DNA of 64,000 nucleotides. It comes from Candidatus Cottocaccamicrobium excrementipullorum (lineage in GTDB: Bacteria; Bacillota; Clostridia; Lachnospirales; Lachnospiraceae). Each line of letters starts with the position of its first letter. Position 1 is the first letter of the stretch. Below the pieces are notes generated by a model. That model was not told the origin of the DNA, did not search any database, and saw nothing but the letters and a program-made list of their open reading frames with translations. Of the stretch, positions 52,479-60,204 are shown piece after piece. Where the stretch lies: assembly GCA_018713255.1 (NCBI GenBank), contig DVFL01000039.1:32521-96520 (forward strand). The letters are read 5' to 3'. Made by a program: the position numbers and the translations under genes.

Positions 52479-53948
52479 ATGGACTCCTACCTTGAACCAG
52501 AACGCTTCGAACAGGCCAGGCAGACTCCTTACCAGCCAGCCATGGAAATGATGATCAAATACTTTATTGTCCCGCAGGTTCAATCTGCCCGCCAAACTCC
52601 TGCCTTGGCATTCTTAAAACATATGGAAAGCCTTCGCCGGGTAAACATGAATCAGGTGCTGGAGCAGGGGACTTTGGAAAAAACCGTAAATCTCATCAGC
52701 TCACCCGGATTTTTGCAGCTCTGCCACCCAGATCCCCTGATTCTTACCAGGGATTATGAGATTATCCGCAGAATTGAACGGCAATACTTCCATCTGCTTT
52801 TTGATGAAGGGAGGGGGACTTTCGTGCCTCTTGATCATCAGGAGGCTCTGAACATGTATCGTTCTCTTCCTGAAGGCCCCAGGTTTATGCTTCTTGAAGA
52901 TGAAGAACTATGCCGTACCATGCAGGCAGCAGGCATTACCGCCGTAACCCCAGAGACCCTTGAGTCCCTTTCACCAGGACGTTCCGGAGCAGTTTTCGCT
53001 CCCTCCAGCATTTTGGGACTGGAAGAATGCCTGGATCTGTTATCTGCTGCAATCAAAAAACTTCGTCCAGGCGGAGCAATAAAGATTCTTGAACGCAGCT
53101 GCGCCGGCTTTCCTTATGGAACCGCCGGATATGAACTTCTCCTGGGACTTCTAGGGGCAGGTATTCAGATGCCCCTGTGCGATGAACCCTCTGTTCTTAC
53201 AGGAACGGCAGGAGGGCTGCAGCGAATTGCGCCAGGAGAAATGATCCAGGCCGACTGGTTTACCAGAGTTCGAGATGACCAATGGCTCCTTCCTGAACGC
53301 CGGGCCGGACAGGAGGGCATAGAGATCAGCGAGCACCTTCACATTAAACCGGGAACCAAGGTTTACGACTGCCCCTGCGGCGATGCCAGAATTTCTTATC
53401 AGCTGGCCCTCTGCGGAGCTGATGTTACAGGAATGGATATTAATCCCCGTTTTGTAGAACAGGCTAAAGCCCGTTTTCGCAGTCTTGGTCTTTCCGGAAC
53501 ATTCTCCACAGGAGATATGCGGAATGCCTCCTATCCTGGCGGATGCGACCTTTTCCTGAACTGGTTCAACAGTTTCGGCTACTTCAGTGAAGAAGAAAAC
53601 CGCCGTCACATGAAAACCATGGCAGACTGCATCCGCCCGGGAGGAATTCTGGTTTTGGAAGGTCCTAATCTAGAACATATTCTGGAAAATACCAAATTGA
53701 AATATCAAGAAAACGGAGCCCTCGCCCACGATGAATGGGACAGTGAAAAACGGCGGATGAACATTACTTATCCTCCGGAAAAAGGCGAAGAAGCCGTGGT
53801 GGTTTCCATCCGGGTATACAGTCTGGAAGAATACAAAGAACTGTTCGCTGAAGCCGGCCTTGTTTTTGAGCAGGTTTACGCCGAACACTTCCGTCCGTAT
53901 ACTCCTGACGCAATGCGCATCATCCTTATTGCCCGGAAGCCAGAATAA
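52479..53948 (+). CDS. C-terminal part of the ATP-grasp gene fused to a SAM-dependent methyltransferase
   Basis: Residues ~1-110 of this frame (MDSYLEPERFEQARQ, then MEMMIKYFIVPQVQS) look like the C-terminal lid of ATP-grasp ligases, and the codons before the ATG, reading HHLTDCA, continue that match. There is no ribosome binding site before the ATG. Residues ~125-250 have a degenerate methyltransferase-like fold (KKLRPGGAIKIL). Residues ~285-490 form a class I methyltransferase: motif I VYDCPCGDARIS, acidic loop GMDINPRF, post-motif LFLNWFNSFGYF and RPGGILVLEGPN. So the native product is probably one ATP-grasp-methyltransferase fusion, broken here by one lost base or read by recoding. Confidence 0.85.
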   Translation: MDSYLEPERFEQARQTPYQPAMEMMIKYFIVPQVQSARQTPALAFLKHMESLRRVNMNQVLEQGTLEKTVNLISSPGFLQLCHPDPLILTRDYEIIRRIERQYFHLLFDEGRGTFVPLDHQEALNMYRSLPEGPRFMLLEDEELCRTMQAAGITAVTPETLESLSPGRSGAVFAPSSILGLEECLDLLSAAIKKLRPGGAIKILERSCAGFPYGTAGYELLLGLLGAGIQMPLCDEPSVLTGTAGGLQRIAPGEMIQADWFTRVRDDQWLLPERRAGQEGIEISEHLHIKPGTKVYDCPCGDARISYQLALCGADVTGMDINPRFVEQAKARFRSLGLSGTFSTGDMRNASYPGGCDLFLNWFNSFGYFSEEENRRHMKTMADCIRPGGILVLEGPNLEHILENTKLKYQENGALAHDEWDSEKRRMNITYPPEKGEEAVVVSIRVYSLEEYKELFAEAGLVFEQVYAEHFRPYTPDAMRIILIARKPE

Positions 53949-53950
53949 AG

Positions 53951-54011
53951 AAAAGCCGGACAAAGAACCGGGGCCCAAAGCCCTGCCTTTGTCCGGCCTT
54001 TCTTTTCTTTA
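53951..54011. terminator. Terminator of the ATP-grasp/methyltransferase gene
   Basis: GCCGGACAAAG (53955-53965) and complement (53987-53997), then a T-rich run. It also serves the convergent minus-strand operon poorly or not at all. Confidence 0.85.
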
Positions 54012-54029
54012 TTTTTTCCAATATAAATC

Positions 54030-54911
54030 TCAAAGCCCCATTAAATACTCCCCAATTTCCCAAGCAAGCTTCAAAGCTGGCTTTAACAGCTCATCTGGAA
54101 AACATTCTCCATAGTGGCTGACCTCAAAGCTAAAATCCCCCTGATAATTGACTTTCTTTAAAGCCCTCACACAAGCCTTCCAGTCAATTTTTCCAAACAG
54201 CGGCATTACATGCATCAGATCCGGATCTGTTGCGCTGTGTGTATCTGATACATGAGTCGCCTTCAAATGCTTCCCTAACAGCAGAATAGACTGCTCTTGA
54301 TCCTGCTTCATAATCTCGCCATGCTCAAAATCCCAGCAGACACCAATACGGTCATCGCCCATCAGATCCATCAGCTCTGCAAGCTCCTCTGCGCTTGCCC
54401 CATATTTGCGTCTGGGAGAAATGGCCGCATCGCACATGTTTTCCACTGCCAGTTCAAGACCAAGCCCCGCCGCCTTTTCCAGAAGAGCCGCAAAGTACTG
54501 CCTGTTTTTCTCCCGGGAAATCCTTGTCTGACACACCGCCGAAAAATCCGTGTCCGGATGAGTGACGCAGAGAGTGGCTTCTACCAGATGGCAGCAGGTC
54601 AGGGAACGCATAACCAGTTCCTCATGGCGCTCTTTCTCCTCTTCAGTTAAGGCTCTATCCAAAAAATTATATGTGTAGGCATGGCACTGTCCGAAGGTCA
54701 CCCCCAGCCGCTCTTTTTCCTCTGCCACCTGATCGATCCACTGCCTCCATCCTTCTGTCAAAAAAGGAGAATGGGGAAGGGACCAGTCATAAAAATTTAA
54801 GTCAAACCGGGTAAATCCCGCTTCTTTTCCCATCCTCATCATTTCCGTAAGAGGCATGATCCTTCCGTCGGGACGAGTAAAAACCAGATTACTGGACGTT
54901 GATAATTTCAT
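54030..54911 (-). CDS. Xylose isomerase-like TIM-barrel protein (sugar phosphate isomerase/epimerase)
   Basis: A 293-residue TIM barrel of the AP_endonuc_2 superfamily: FTRFDLNFYDW at the first strands, LELAVENMCDAAI, RIGVCWDFEHGEI and FSFEVSHYGECF, with the Glu/Asp/His metal ligands in the last three. ATG at 54911 (GAGGA 7 nt upstream) overlaps the nucleoside hydrolase stop by 4 bp. Probably isomerises or epimerises the sugar released in this operon; substrate unknown. Confidence 0.87.
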   Translation of the reverse strand: MKLSTSSNLVFTRPDGRIMPLTEMMRMGKEAGFTRFDLNFYDWSLPHSPFLTEGWRQWIDQVAEEKERLGVTFGQCHAYTYNFLDRALTEEEKERHEELVMRSLTCCHLVEATLCVTHPDTDFSAVCQTRISREKNRQYFAALLEKAAGLGLELAVENMCDAAISPRRKYGASAEELAELMDLMGDDRIGVCWDFEHGEIMKQDQEQSILLLGKHLKATHVSDTHSATDPDLMHVMPLFGKIDWKACVRALKKVNYQGDFSFEVSHYGECFPDELLKPALKLAWEIGEYLMGL

Positions 54912-55822
54912 GTAAAAATCCTCTCTATCATAAATTCGGTCATCTGCTCCAGATCCGCCCTGCCGGCAGCAAAATGGCAGCTGTCCTCTGCAGGTTTTTC
55001 GTAAAATATAAGGTTCCCCCGCCGTGACTCTTCTTTTTCCACCTCTGTCCATCCGGAATGAAGGGAAAACCACTCTGGATGAAGAGCCAGCACCACTGCC
55101 GCAGCATCCACTAGAAGACTGCTGACCTCCAGCCCATGACGCCGGTTATACTCCGCCGCCTGACAGAAAAAGGCAAAGGCCGGGCAATTCCGGTTTCCTC
55201 TCTCCAGAATTTTCTCCGCCATTTCCGGCGTAAAGGTTCCCGTCACATCCACGCCTGCGGCAAAAATGGGAACGCCGGAAGCAAACACCGCCCCGGCTGC
55301 CTCAGGATCCGCCCAGATATTCCAGGAAGGACGCGTCTTCCATCCCGGATCCCCTTCTCTGACGCCGTAGCACCCCGATGCCGTATAAATCCGTTTGATT
55401 TTTCTTGCCTCTTTCGGATAATCCAGGAAAAGCCGAGCCAGATTCGTCATGGGACCAATGGAAATCACCGAAACCTCCTCTTCCTTTTCCAGAAGGTTCC
55501 TGATCCACTCCTGCGCTTCCCAGGGCGTGGGCCTGGTTTTCGGCCACGGGATGCCGGTATCGCTCATTCCATCTTTTCCCCCATACAAAAGAGACAGGGA
55601 AAGGGGGCGGCAGAGAGGTTTTGCCGCCCCCATGGATACGGGGATATCCTCTCTGCCTGCAAATTCTAAAATCCGCAGAGCGTTGACGGTGGTCTGTCCT
55701 GCCCCGGCCACGCCGGCCACCGTGGTAATCCCGGCCACGGAAAGCCGGCGGGACGCCAGAGCCAGAAGCAGAGCCACACCATCGTCTGCACTTGGATCAC
55801 AGTCAATGATTACCCTCTCCAA
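54908..55822 (-). CDS. Inosine-uridine-type nucleoside hydrolase
   Basis: A 304-residue IunH-family hydrolase. The Ca-binding N-terminus is IIDCDPSADDGVALLLAL, a calcium Asp follows in AGVDVTGTF and the active-site His pattern in the C-terminal third is readable (RRHGLEVSSLLVDAAAVVLAL). It cleaves the N-glycosidic bond of ribonucleosides to base and ribose. It is in an ABC sugar-uptake operon, which suggests import of nucleosides or nucleoside-like glycosides. The catalytic His position should be checked by alignment. Confidence 0.88.
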   Translation of the reverse strand: MERVIIDCDPSADDGVALLLALASRRLSVAGITTVAGVAGAGQTTVNALRILEFAGREDIPVSMGAAKPLCRPLSLSLLYGGKDGMSDTGIPWPKTRPTPWEAQEWIRNLLEKEEEVSVISIGPMTNLARLFLDYPKEARKIKRIYTASGCYGVREGDPGWKTRPSWNIWADPEAAGAVFASGVPIFAAGVDVTGTFTPEMAEKILERGNRNCPAFAFFCQAAEYNRRHGLEVSSLLVDAAAVVLALHPEWFSLHSGWTEVEKEESRRGNLIFYEKPAEDSCHFAAGRADLEQMTEFMIERIFT

Positions 55823-55834
55823 AACGCCCCCCCC

Positions 55835-57259
55835 TTACTCTGCAATGGGATTTGCCCGGTAGTAATCCTCTATGGCCCGTTCACAGCCATCCTTGATGGC
55901 ATTGAAGGTATCTTCCTTGCTGGCGCTTCCCTGACCGAAAGCAACCATAGCGTCTTCAATCACCGTATCAATGGTGGTGTTGTTGGGAACCAGAGCAGGA
56001 ATCACGTGCTCGCCGCCCTGCATCAGCACATCGTAGGCGGTCTGCAGTCTGGGCTCGGCCTCCACCGCGCTCTGATAAGCCTCCAGCTCCTGGGTATTAA
56101 CATTCACCGGCGTATATCCTGTCTCTTCCATCCACAGCACCTGTGCTTCCGGAGACGCCATAAACTGTACGAATTCCCAGGAAGCCTCCTTCTTTGCCTC
56201 ATCCTCCCGGTCCAGCATAAACAAAGCAGATCCGCTGGTATAGGCTCCGCCAATGTCATCGGCAGATACAGTAGGAATAGGCGCTACATTCCAGGCAAAG
56301 GAATCGCCTGCCAGCTCGTTAATGGTGGGAATTCTGGAGCTGGTCATGATCACCATTCCATACATTCCCTGGGCGAATTCTTCGTTAATGGAATCTCTGG
56401 TAGGCTTGTAGGCGCCGCTGTCCACCACCTTCTGCCACTCGGTCAGGAACTTGTCCAGCGTGCCGTTCTGGGCGCAGGCCAGTTCCGTAATATAGCCGTC
56501 ATGGCCGTTATTATTGTTTCCGAACTCGCTGCCTTCTGCTCCCTGGGTCTCGATCCAGTTCTCCAGCTCATACTGGTTGATCCGCACGTTCAGACCGTAT
56601 TCCGCATCGGTATTTGCCGTAATTTCCGGAAGAATCTGCGCCATCTGGTCGATGGTTTCCGGCACCTGAACCCCTGCCTGATCCAGGTAATCCTGGTTAT
56701 AGTACAAAAGAAGGGCGGAAGCGGTCCAGGGAACGCCCATCAGCTTTCCATCGATGGAGTATTCTGCCACAGCGCCGGGAATCAGCTCTTCTTTGGCCAA
56801 AGACGCGCCCTCTCCTCCAATGTAATCCTCTGCCCACACCGTCCGGTCATAATCCCGGATCAGGTTGATGCTCTCGCTGTAAAGCTGAATCACATCCGGC
56901 ATATTGGCGATGTCGTCGGTGGCCATGGCCGCCGTCAGCGCGTCCGTTCCCGGCCAGTTTTGGAATACGGGCGTTACATGAATGTTCTTTTCCGCGCCTA
57001 CGGTTTCATTAAAGAGATCCACCTGAGCCTGGGTGACTTCTCCGTAGACACTGTCCATGGAGTGCCAGAAGGTAATCTCTGTGGTTTCTCCATTTCCTTC
57101 TGTCTCCTGTTCTCCAGCCTGGCTCTGGGCCTGTTCCTGGGTCTGGACCTGTCCTTCAGTCTGACTTTCTGTCTGGCTTCCCGCTCCTGAACATGCCGCA
57201 AGGCCAAGAACCAGGGCAGCGGCAGCCGTCCCCATGGTAAACTGTTTCATCTTTCTCAT
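55835..57259 (-). CDS. ABC transporter sugar-binding lipoprotein (family 1)
   Basis: A 474-residue family 1 binding protein. The signal ends in GLAAC (Cys23 lipidated) and is followed by a Gln/Thr-rich linker. Binding-protein motifs: ITFWHSMDSVYGEVTQAQVD, MGVPWTASALLLYYNQDYLDQ and a C-terminal FVQFMASPEAQVLW. It captures the substrate of the two downstream-type permeases (encoded just upstream in the transcript). Start is at 57259 or 57247 (MKQF); either is acceptable. Confidence 0.93.
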   Translation of the reverse strand: MRKMKQFTMGTAAAALVLGLAACSGAGSQTESQTEGQVQTQEQAQSQAGEQETEGNGETTEITFWHSMDSVYGEVTQAQVDLFNETVGAEKNIHVTPVFQNWPGTDALTAAMATDDIANMPDVIQLYSESINLIRDYDRTVWAEDYIGGEGASLAKEELIPGAVAEYSIDGKLMGVPWTASALLLYYNQDYLDQAGVQVPETIDQMAQILPEITANTDAEYGLNVRINQYELENWIETQGAEGSEFGNNNNGHDGYITELACAQNGTLDKFLTEWQKVVDSGAYKPTRDSINEEFAQGMYGMVIMTSSRIPTINELAGDSFAWNVAPIPTVSADDIGGAYTSGSALFMLDREDEAKKEASWEFVQFMASPEAQVLWMEETGYTPVNVNTQELEAYQSAVEAEPRLQTAYDVLMQGGEHVIPALVPNNTTIDTVIEDAMVAFGQGSASKEDTFNAIKDGCERAIEDYYRANPIAE

Positions 57260-57350
57260 GATTACTTTCCTCCTGTTATTCGGTTCATTAATAAAGCTGA
57301 CAAATATGGATCTATTGCTTCAGGCTTTCAGGCAGCCTGCCGGCCTTTCA

Positions 57351-58175
57351 TTATTCTTTTACCGCCCCGGACATCATTCCCGCCACGATGTTTTTCTGGA
57401 AGATCACAAACAACAGTACCGTAGGCACCAGAGCGATGACTACGCCGGCCATTACCGGGCCGAACACCGAGGATTCTCTGTCCTTGAGCATGGTAATTCC
57501 CACCTGAATCGTGCGAAGCTCGTTGCGGTTGGTCACCAGCATGGGCCACACGTACTGATTCCACACGCTGACAAAGGATGACAGAAATACGGTGGTAATT
57601 ACCGGCCTGCTGGTGGGAAGCAGAATGGAGAAGAAGAACCGGAGATTCCCGCACCCATCGATATATGCCGCCTCCTGAAGGCTTCGGGAAAAGGTAAGGA
57701 AGTGCTGGCGCAGCATAAAAATATTCGAAGCCGACACCAGAAAAACCGAGCAGATACCCGCATAGGTGTTTACCAGTCCTATCCGGCTGATGGTAGCGAA
57801 ATTGGAAACAATCAGCACATCCGGCGGAATCATCATGGTGCTCAGGGCCAGAAGAAAGAGTACCCGCTTTCCCTTAAACTCCATAAAGGCAAAGGCAAAA
57901 GAAGTCATAGTCGCCAGGATCACCCGGCTGAAGCTGCACACCAGAGCCACAATGGCCGAGTTGATCATATATCTGCCCAGGGTCGTTCTGGTTAATGCCG
58001 TCATATAGTTTTCAAAGGTTACCTTGGGCGGAAGAAAATGGGGCGGCGATGACAGCACCGCCTTCTGCTCCATAAAGGAAACCGATACGGCATACAAAAT
58101 CGGAAAGAGCATCAAAAATGCCAGGAAAAGACAGACTGCCTGAAGAAGCAGGCTCCATTTTGCATTCTTTCTCAT
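57351..58175 (-). CDS. CUT1-type ABC permease (MalG-like)
   Basis: A 274-residue permease with six spans. The EAA loop reads EAAYIDGCGNLRFFFSILLPTSRP, the interaction site for the ATPase. ATG at 58175 overlaps the other permease stop by 4 bp. No ATP-binding subunit is encoded nearby, so a shared MsmK/UgpC-type ATPase is likely. Confidence 0.93.
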   Translation of the reverse strand: MRKNAKWSLLLQAVCLFLAFLMLFPILYAVSVSFMEQKAVLSSPPHFLPPKVTFENYMTALTRTTLGRYMINSAIVALVCSFSRVILATMTSFAFAFMEFKGKRVLFLLALSTMMIPPDVLIVSNFATISRIGLVNTYAGICSVFLVSASNIFMLRQHFLTFSRSLQEAAYIDGCGNLRFFFSILLPTSRPVITTVFLSSFVSVWNQYVWPMLVTNRNELRTIQVGITMLKDRESSVFGPVMAGVVIALVPTVLLFVIFQKNIVAGMMSGAVKE

Positions 58176-59041
58176 TGATAGTGCACCCCTTTCTTCTCCC
58201 AAAAAAAGCCTAATAGCGTAGCGGCAAACGTCATAAGGAACGCAATCATCGCCGCTGGATTGGCATTAGTGTAATTTCCTGTAGCGGAAATCTGCTGGAA
58301 GATATAGTACATAATGGTAACCGTAGCATTCTGGGGACCTCCGCCAGTAAGAACGCTGACAAAGCTCATCATCATCATACTGTAGCTCAAATCCGTAATG
58401 ATCAAATAAAACATGGTTGGCGTAGTCAGAGGAAGGTAAATGCGAAGGAGCATCCTTACTGGTCCTGCGCCATCCATTCTTGCGCTTTCCACCACATCAT
58501 CCGGTACGCTGCGCACAGCGGAAAGCATAAAAATAAAGGCATAGCCGGTAGACAGCCAGATCTGAATCACCGCAATGGAGATCATAGCAATCTTCGGATC
58601 ATTCAGCCACTGAATATCCAGTCCAAAGAAACCGTTGATAAATCCCAGGGAAGGCACGTACAGCAGCTGGAAAATCATTGCCGTCACCGAAGAAGCCATG
58701 GCCATAGGAACTGAAAAAGCGGTTTCGTAAATAAATGAAGTCGTTCTTCTTCGGTTGGCCAAAAAAGCCAGAACCGTTCCTAGGATCTTAGAAATAGGCA
58801 CCGTAAGCACCACATACCAAAGAGTATTTACAATGGCTTTCACAAACACCTGATCCCCCAAAATGTAGGTATAATTCTCCAATCCTACAAATCGTCTCAA
58901 CTGTCCCAGAGTGTCCACAATAAAAAAGCTTTTATAAATCGTCTGAACAAAAGGAATAAAGGTAAACACTGCAAACAGAACAAATGCCGGCAGCAGCCAT
59001 AAATAAGGCTCAATCATCTTTTTCCATAATTTTCGTTTCAT
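58172..59041 (-). CDS. CUT1-type ABC permease (MalF/UgpA-like)
   Basis: A 289-residue permease with six spans; the EAA-type loop reads ESARMDGAGPVRMLLRIYLPLTTP. It forms the channel with the MalG-like partner. The start at 59041 overlaps the HAD phosphatase gene end by 32 bp. Confidence 0.93.
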   Translation of the reverse strand: MKRKLWKKMIEPYLWLLPAFVLFAVFTFIPFVQTIYKSFFIVDTLGQLRRFVGLENYTYILGDQVFVKAIVNTLWYVVLTVPISKILGTVLAFLANRRRTTSFIYETAFSVPMAMASSVTAMIFQLLYVPSLGFINGFFGLDIQWLNDPKIAMISIAVIQIWLSTGYAFIFMLSAVRSVPDDVVESARMDGAGPVRMLLRIYLPLTTPTMFYLIITDLSYSMMMMSFVSVLTGGGPQNATVTIMYYIFQQISATGNYTNANPAAMIAFLMTFAATLLGFFWEKKGVHYQ

Positions 59042-59846
59042 TTCTCTCCTCCTGCCCCCCGCAGCAGTATTTTTTTATACCTTCAACCACACCGTAAACG
59101 CAAGGCCTGCCAGTTACATAATCTGCAGCCTTTTTAATCTCCTCTACGCCATTGCTTACAGAAACACTGAATCCTGCCAAATGAAACATATCCAGGTCGT
59201 TTTTATTGTCCCCGAATACCATTACCTCTTCCAGAGGAATGTGCAGATACTCTGCCAACTCCCGGACTCCCTGGCCTTTCGTGCAGCCCTTTGGCATTAC
59301 TTCAATTCCCCGGGAATCGTACCAGACCACCTGACAGTTATTCGTGGTCTCTCGAATCTTCTTTACCACTGACTCCATGCGTCCAGGACTTCCCGGATCG
59401 ATAATCAAAAGCTTCTGCACTGTATACTGTTTCCACTCCTCTTCGCTTTCCGGACGGTATTCTTCCTCTCGGCTGAAGGGCCTTTCCGCAATATACTGGT
59501 TTTTTCGAAAAACCTGATCTTTTCCCTCCCGGCTTACGATCACCGCCATTCCTGCCTCATCGGCAAACTCCAGAACTGGTCGCATTTCATCAGTTTTTAA
59601 CTTCCGGTTCCACAAATAACGCTCTCCGTCCCACAGCCCGGATCCGTTGCACACCACCATGGGAAGGCGAATACCAAGCTCTTTTCTCAGTGCCTCCATT
59701 TTCCTATAAGGCCGGCCGCTGGCCAAGGTAAAAGGAAGATTATTTTCTTTAATCAGACGGGCTAATTCCCGGATGCCATCCTCCACATTCTCCTCCTCTG
59801 GAAGCAGCGTACCGTCAACATCGCTGACAATCAGACTGATTTTCAT
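59010..59846 (-). CDS. HAD-superfamily (Cof-type) phosphatase
   Basis: A 278-residue Cof/HAD-IIB enzyme: nucleophile ISLIVSDVDGTLLPEEEN, motif II FTLASGRPYRKME and motif IV FGDNKNDLDMFHLAG near residue 230. It leads the ABC operon and may dephosphorylate the imported or processed sugar. ATG at 59846 is chosen (GGAGGGTGGACA upstream); a longer frame to 59912 reads into the repeat. Confidence 0.93.
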   Translation of the reverse strand: MKISLIVSDVDGTLLPEEENVEDGIRELARLIKENNLPFTLASGRPYRKMEALRKELGIRLPMVVCNGSGLWDGERYLWNRKLKTDEMRPVLEFADEAGMAVIVSREGKDQVFRKNQYIAERPFSREEEYRPESEEEWKQYTVQKLLIIDPGSPGRMESVVKKIRETTNNCQVVWYDSRGIEVMPKGCTKGQGVRELAEYLHIPLEEVMVFGDNKNDLDMFHLAGFSVSVSNGVEEIKKAADYVTGRPCVYGVVEGIKKYCCGGQEERNETKIMEKDD

Positions 59847-59877
59847 TGTCCACCCTCCTGACCGATCTTGTCTGCTT

Positions 59878-60024
59878 TTTACTCTGAAAGTTCGCCGCCG
59901 AATAGGCGGCATATATTCAGGGATGCCAAATGCGCCGCCACACTTTTATGGGATCATTAGTGCGTCAGCTGCCGGCGCATGATGGTTTACTCTGAAAATC
60001 CGCCGCCGAATAGGCGGCATACAG
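59878..60024. repeat. Interspersed ~109-bp repeat, copy C (one full and one partial unit)
   Basis: Contains TTTACTCTGAAAG, GCCGCCGAATAGGCGGC, ATTCAGGGATGCCAAATGCG and GCTGCCGGCGCATGATGG, then a second partial unit ending at the AGGCGGCATACAG segment. Same orientation as copies A and B. It lies in the leader of the HAD-ABC operon. Confidence 0.9.
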
Positions 60025-60045
60025 TTTTCTTCTGCAAACAAGGTT

Positions 60046-60074
60046 ATTATACCTGAGGGGCCCATTCCTCTCTT
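60046..60074 (-). promoter_or_regulatory. Candidate promoter of the HAD-ABC operon
   Basis: A minus-strand TATAAT at 60046-60051 with no good -35 at the right distance, which would suit activation by the neighbouring YesN-like regulator. The repeat (copy C) would then lie in the transcribed leader. Confidence 0.4.
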
Positions 60075-60131
60075 TGATTTATCCGACCAGTTTTATCATC
60101 TTCTCGACCTTTCTCTACGTAAAATAAAGGT

Positions 60132-60177
60132 AAAAAAGTGCTATTTTTCGTGAAATCACAAAAAAATAGCACTTTTT
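60132..60177. terminator. Bidirectional terminator after the YesN-like gene
   Basis: AAAAAGTGCTATTTTT (60133-60148) pairs with its complement at 60162-60177 across 13 nt; A/T runs on both sides. Confidence 0.8.
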
Positions 60178-60204
60178 CCCCAAAAAATATTCTTAATCCG
60201 ACTC

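Noticed and set aside
56006..57190. 394-codon plus-strand frame inside the binding lipoprotein gene
   Set aside because: Antisense shadow of a clear binding-protein gene; no start signal or domain.
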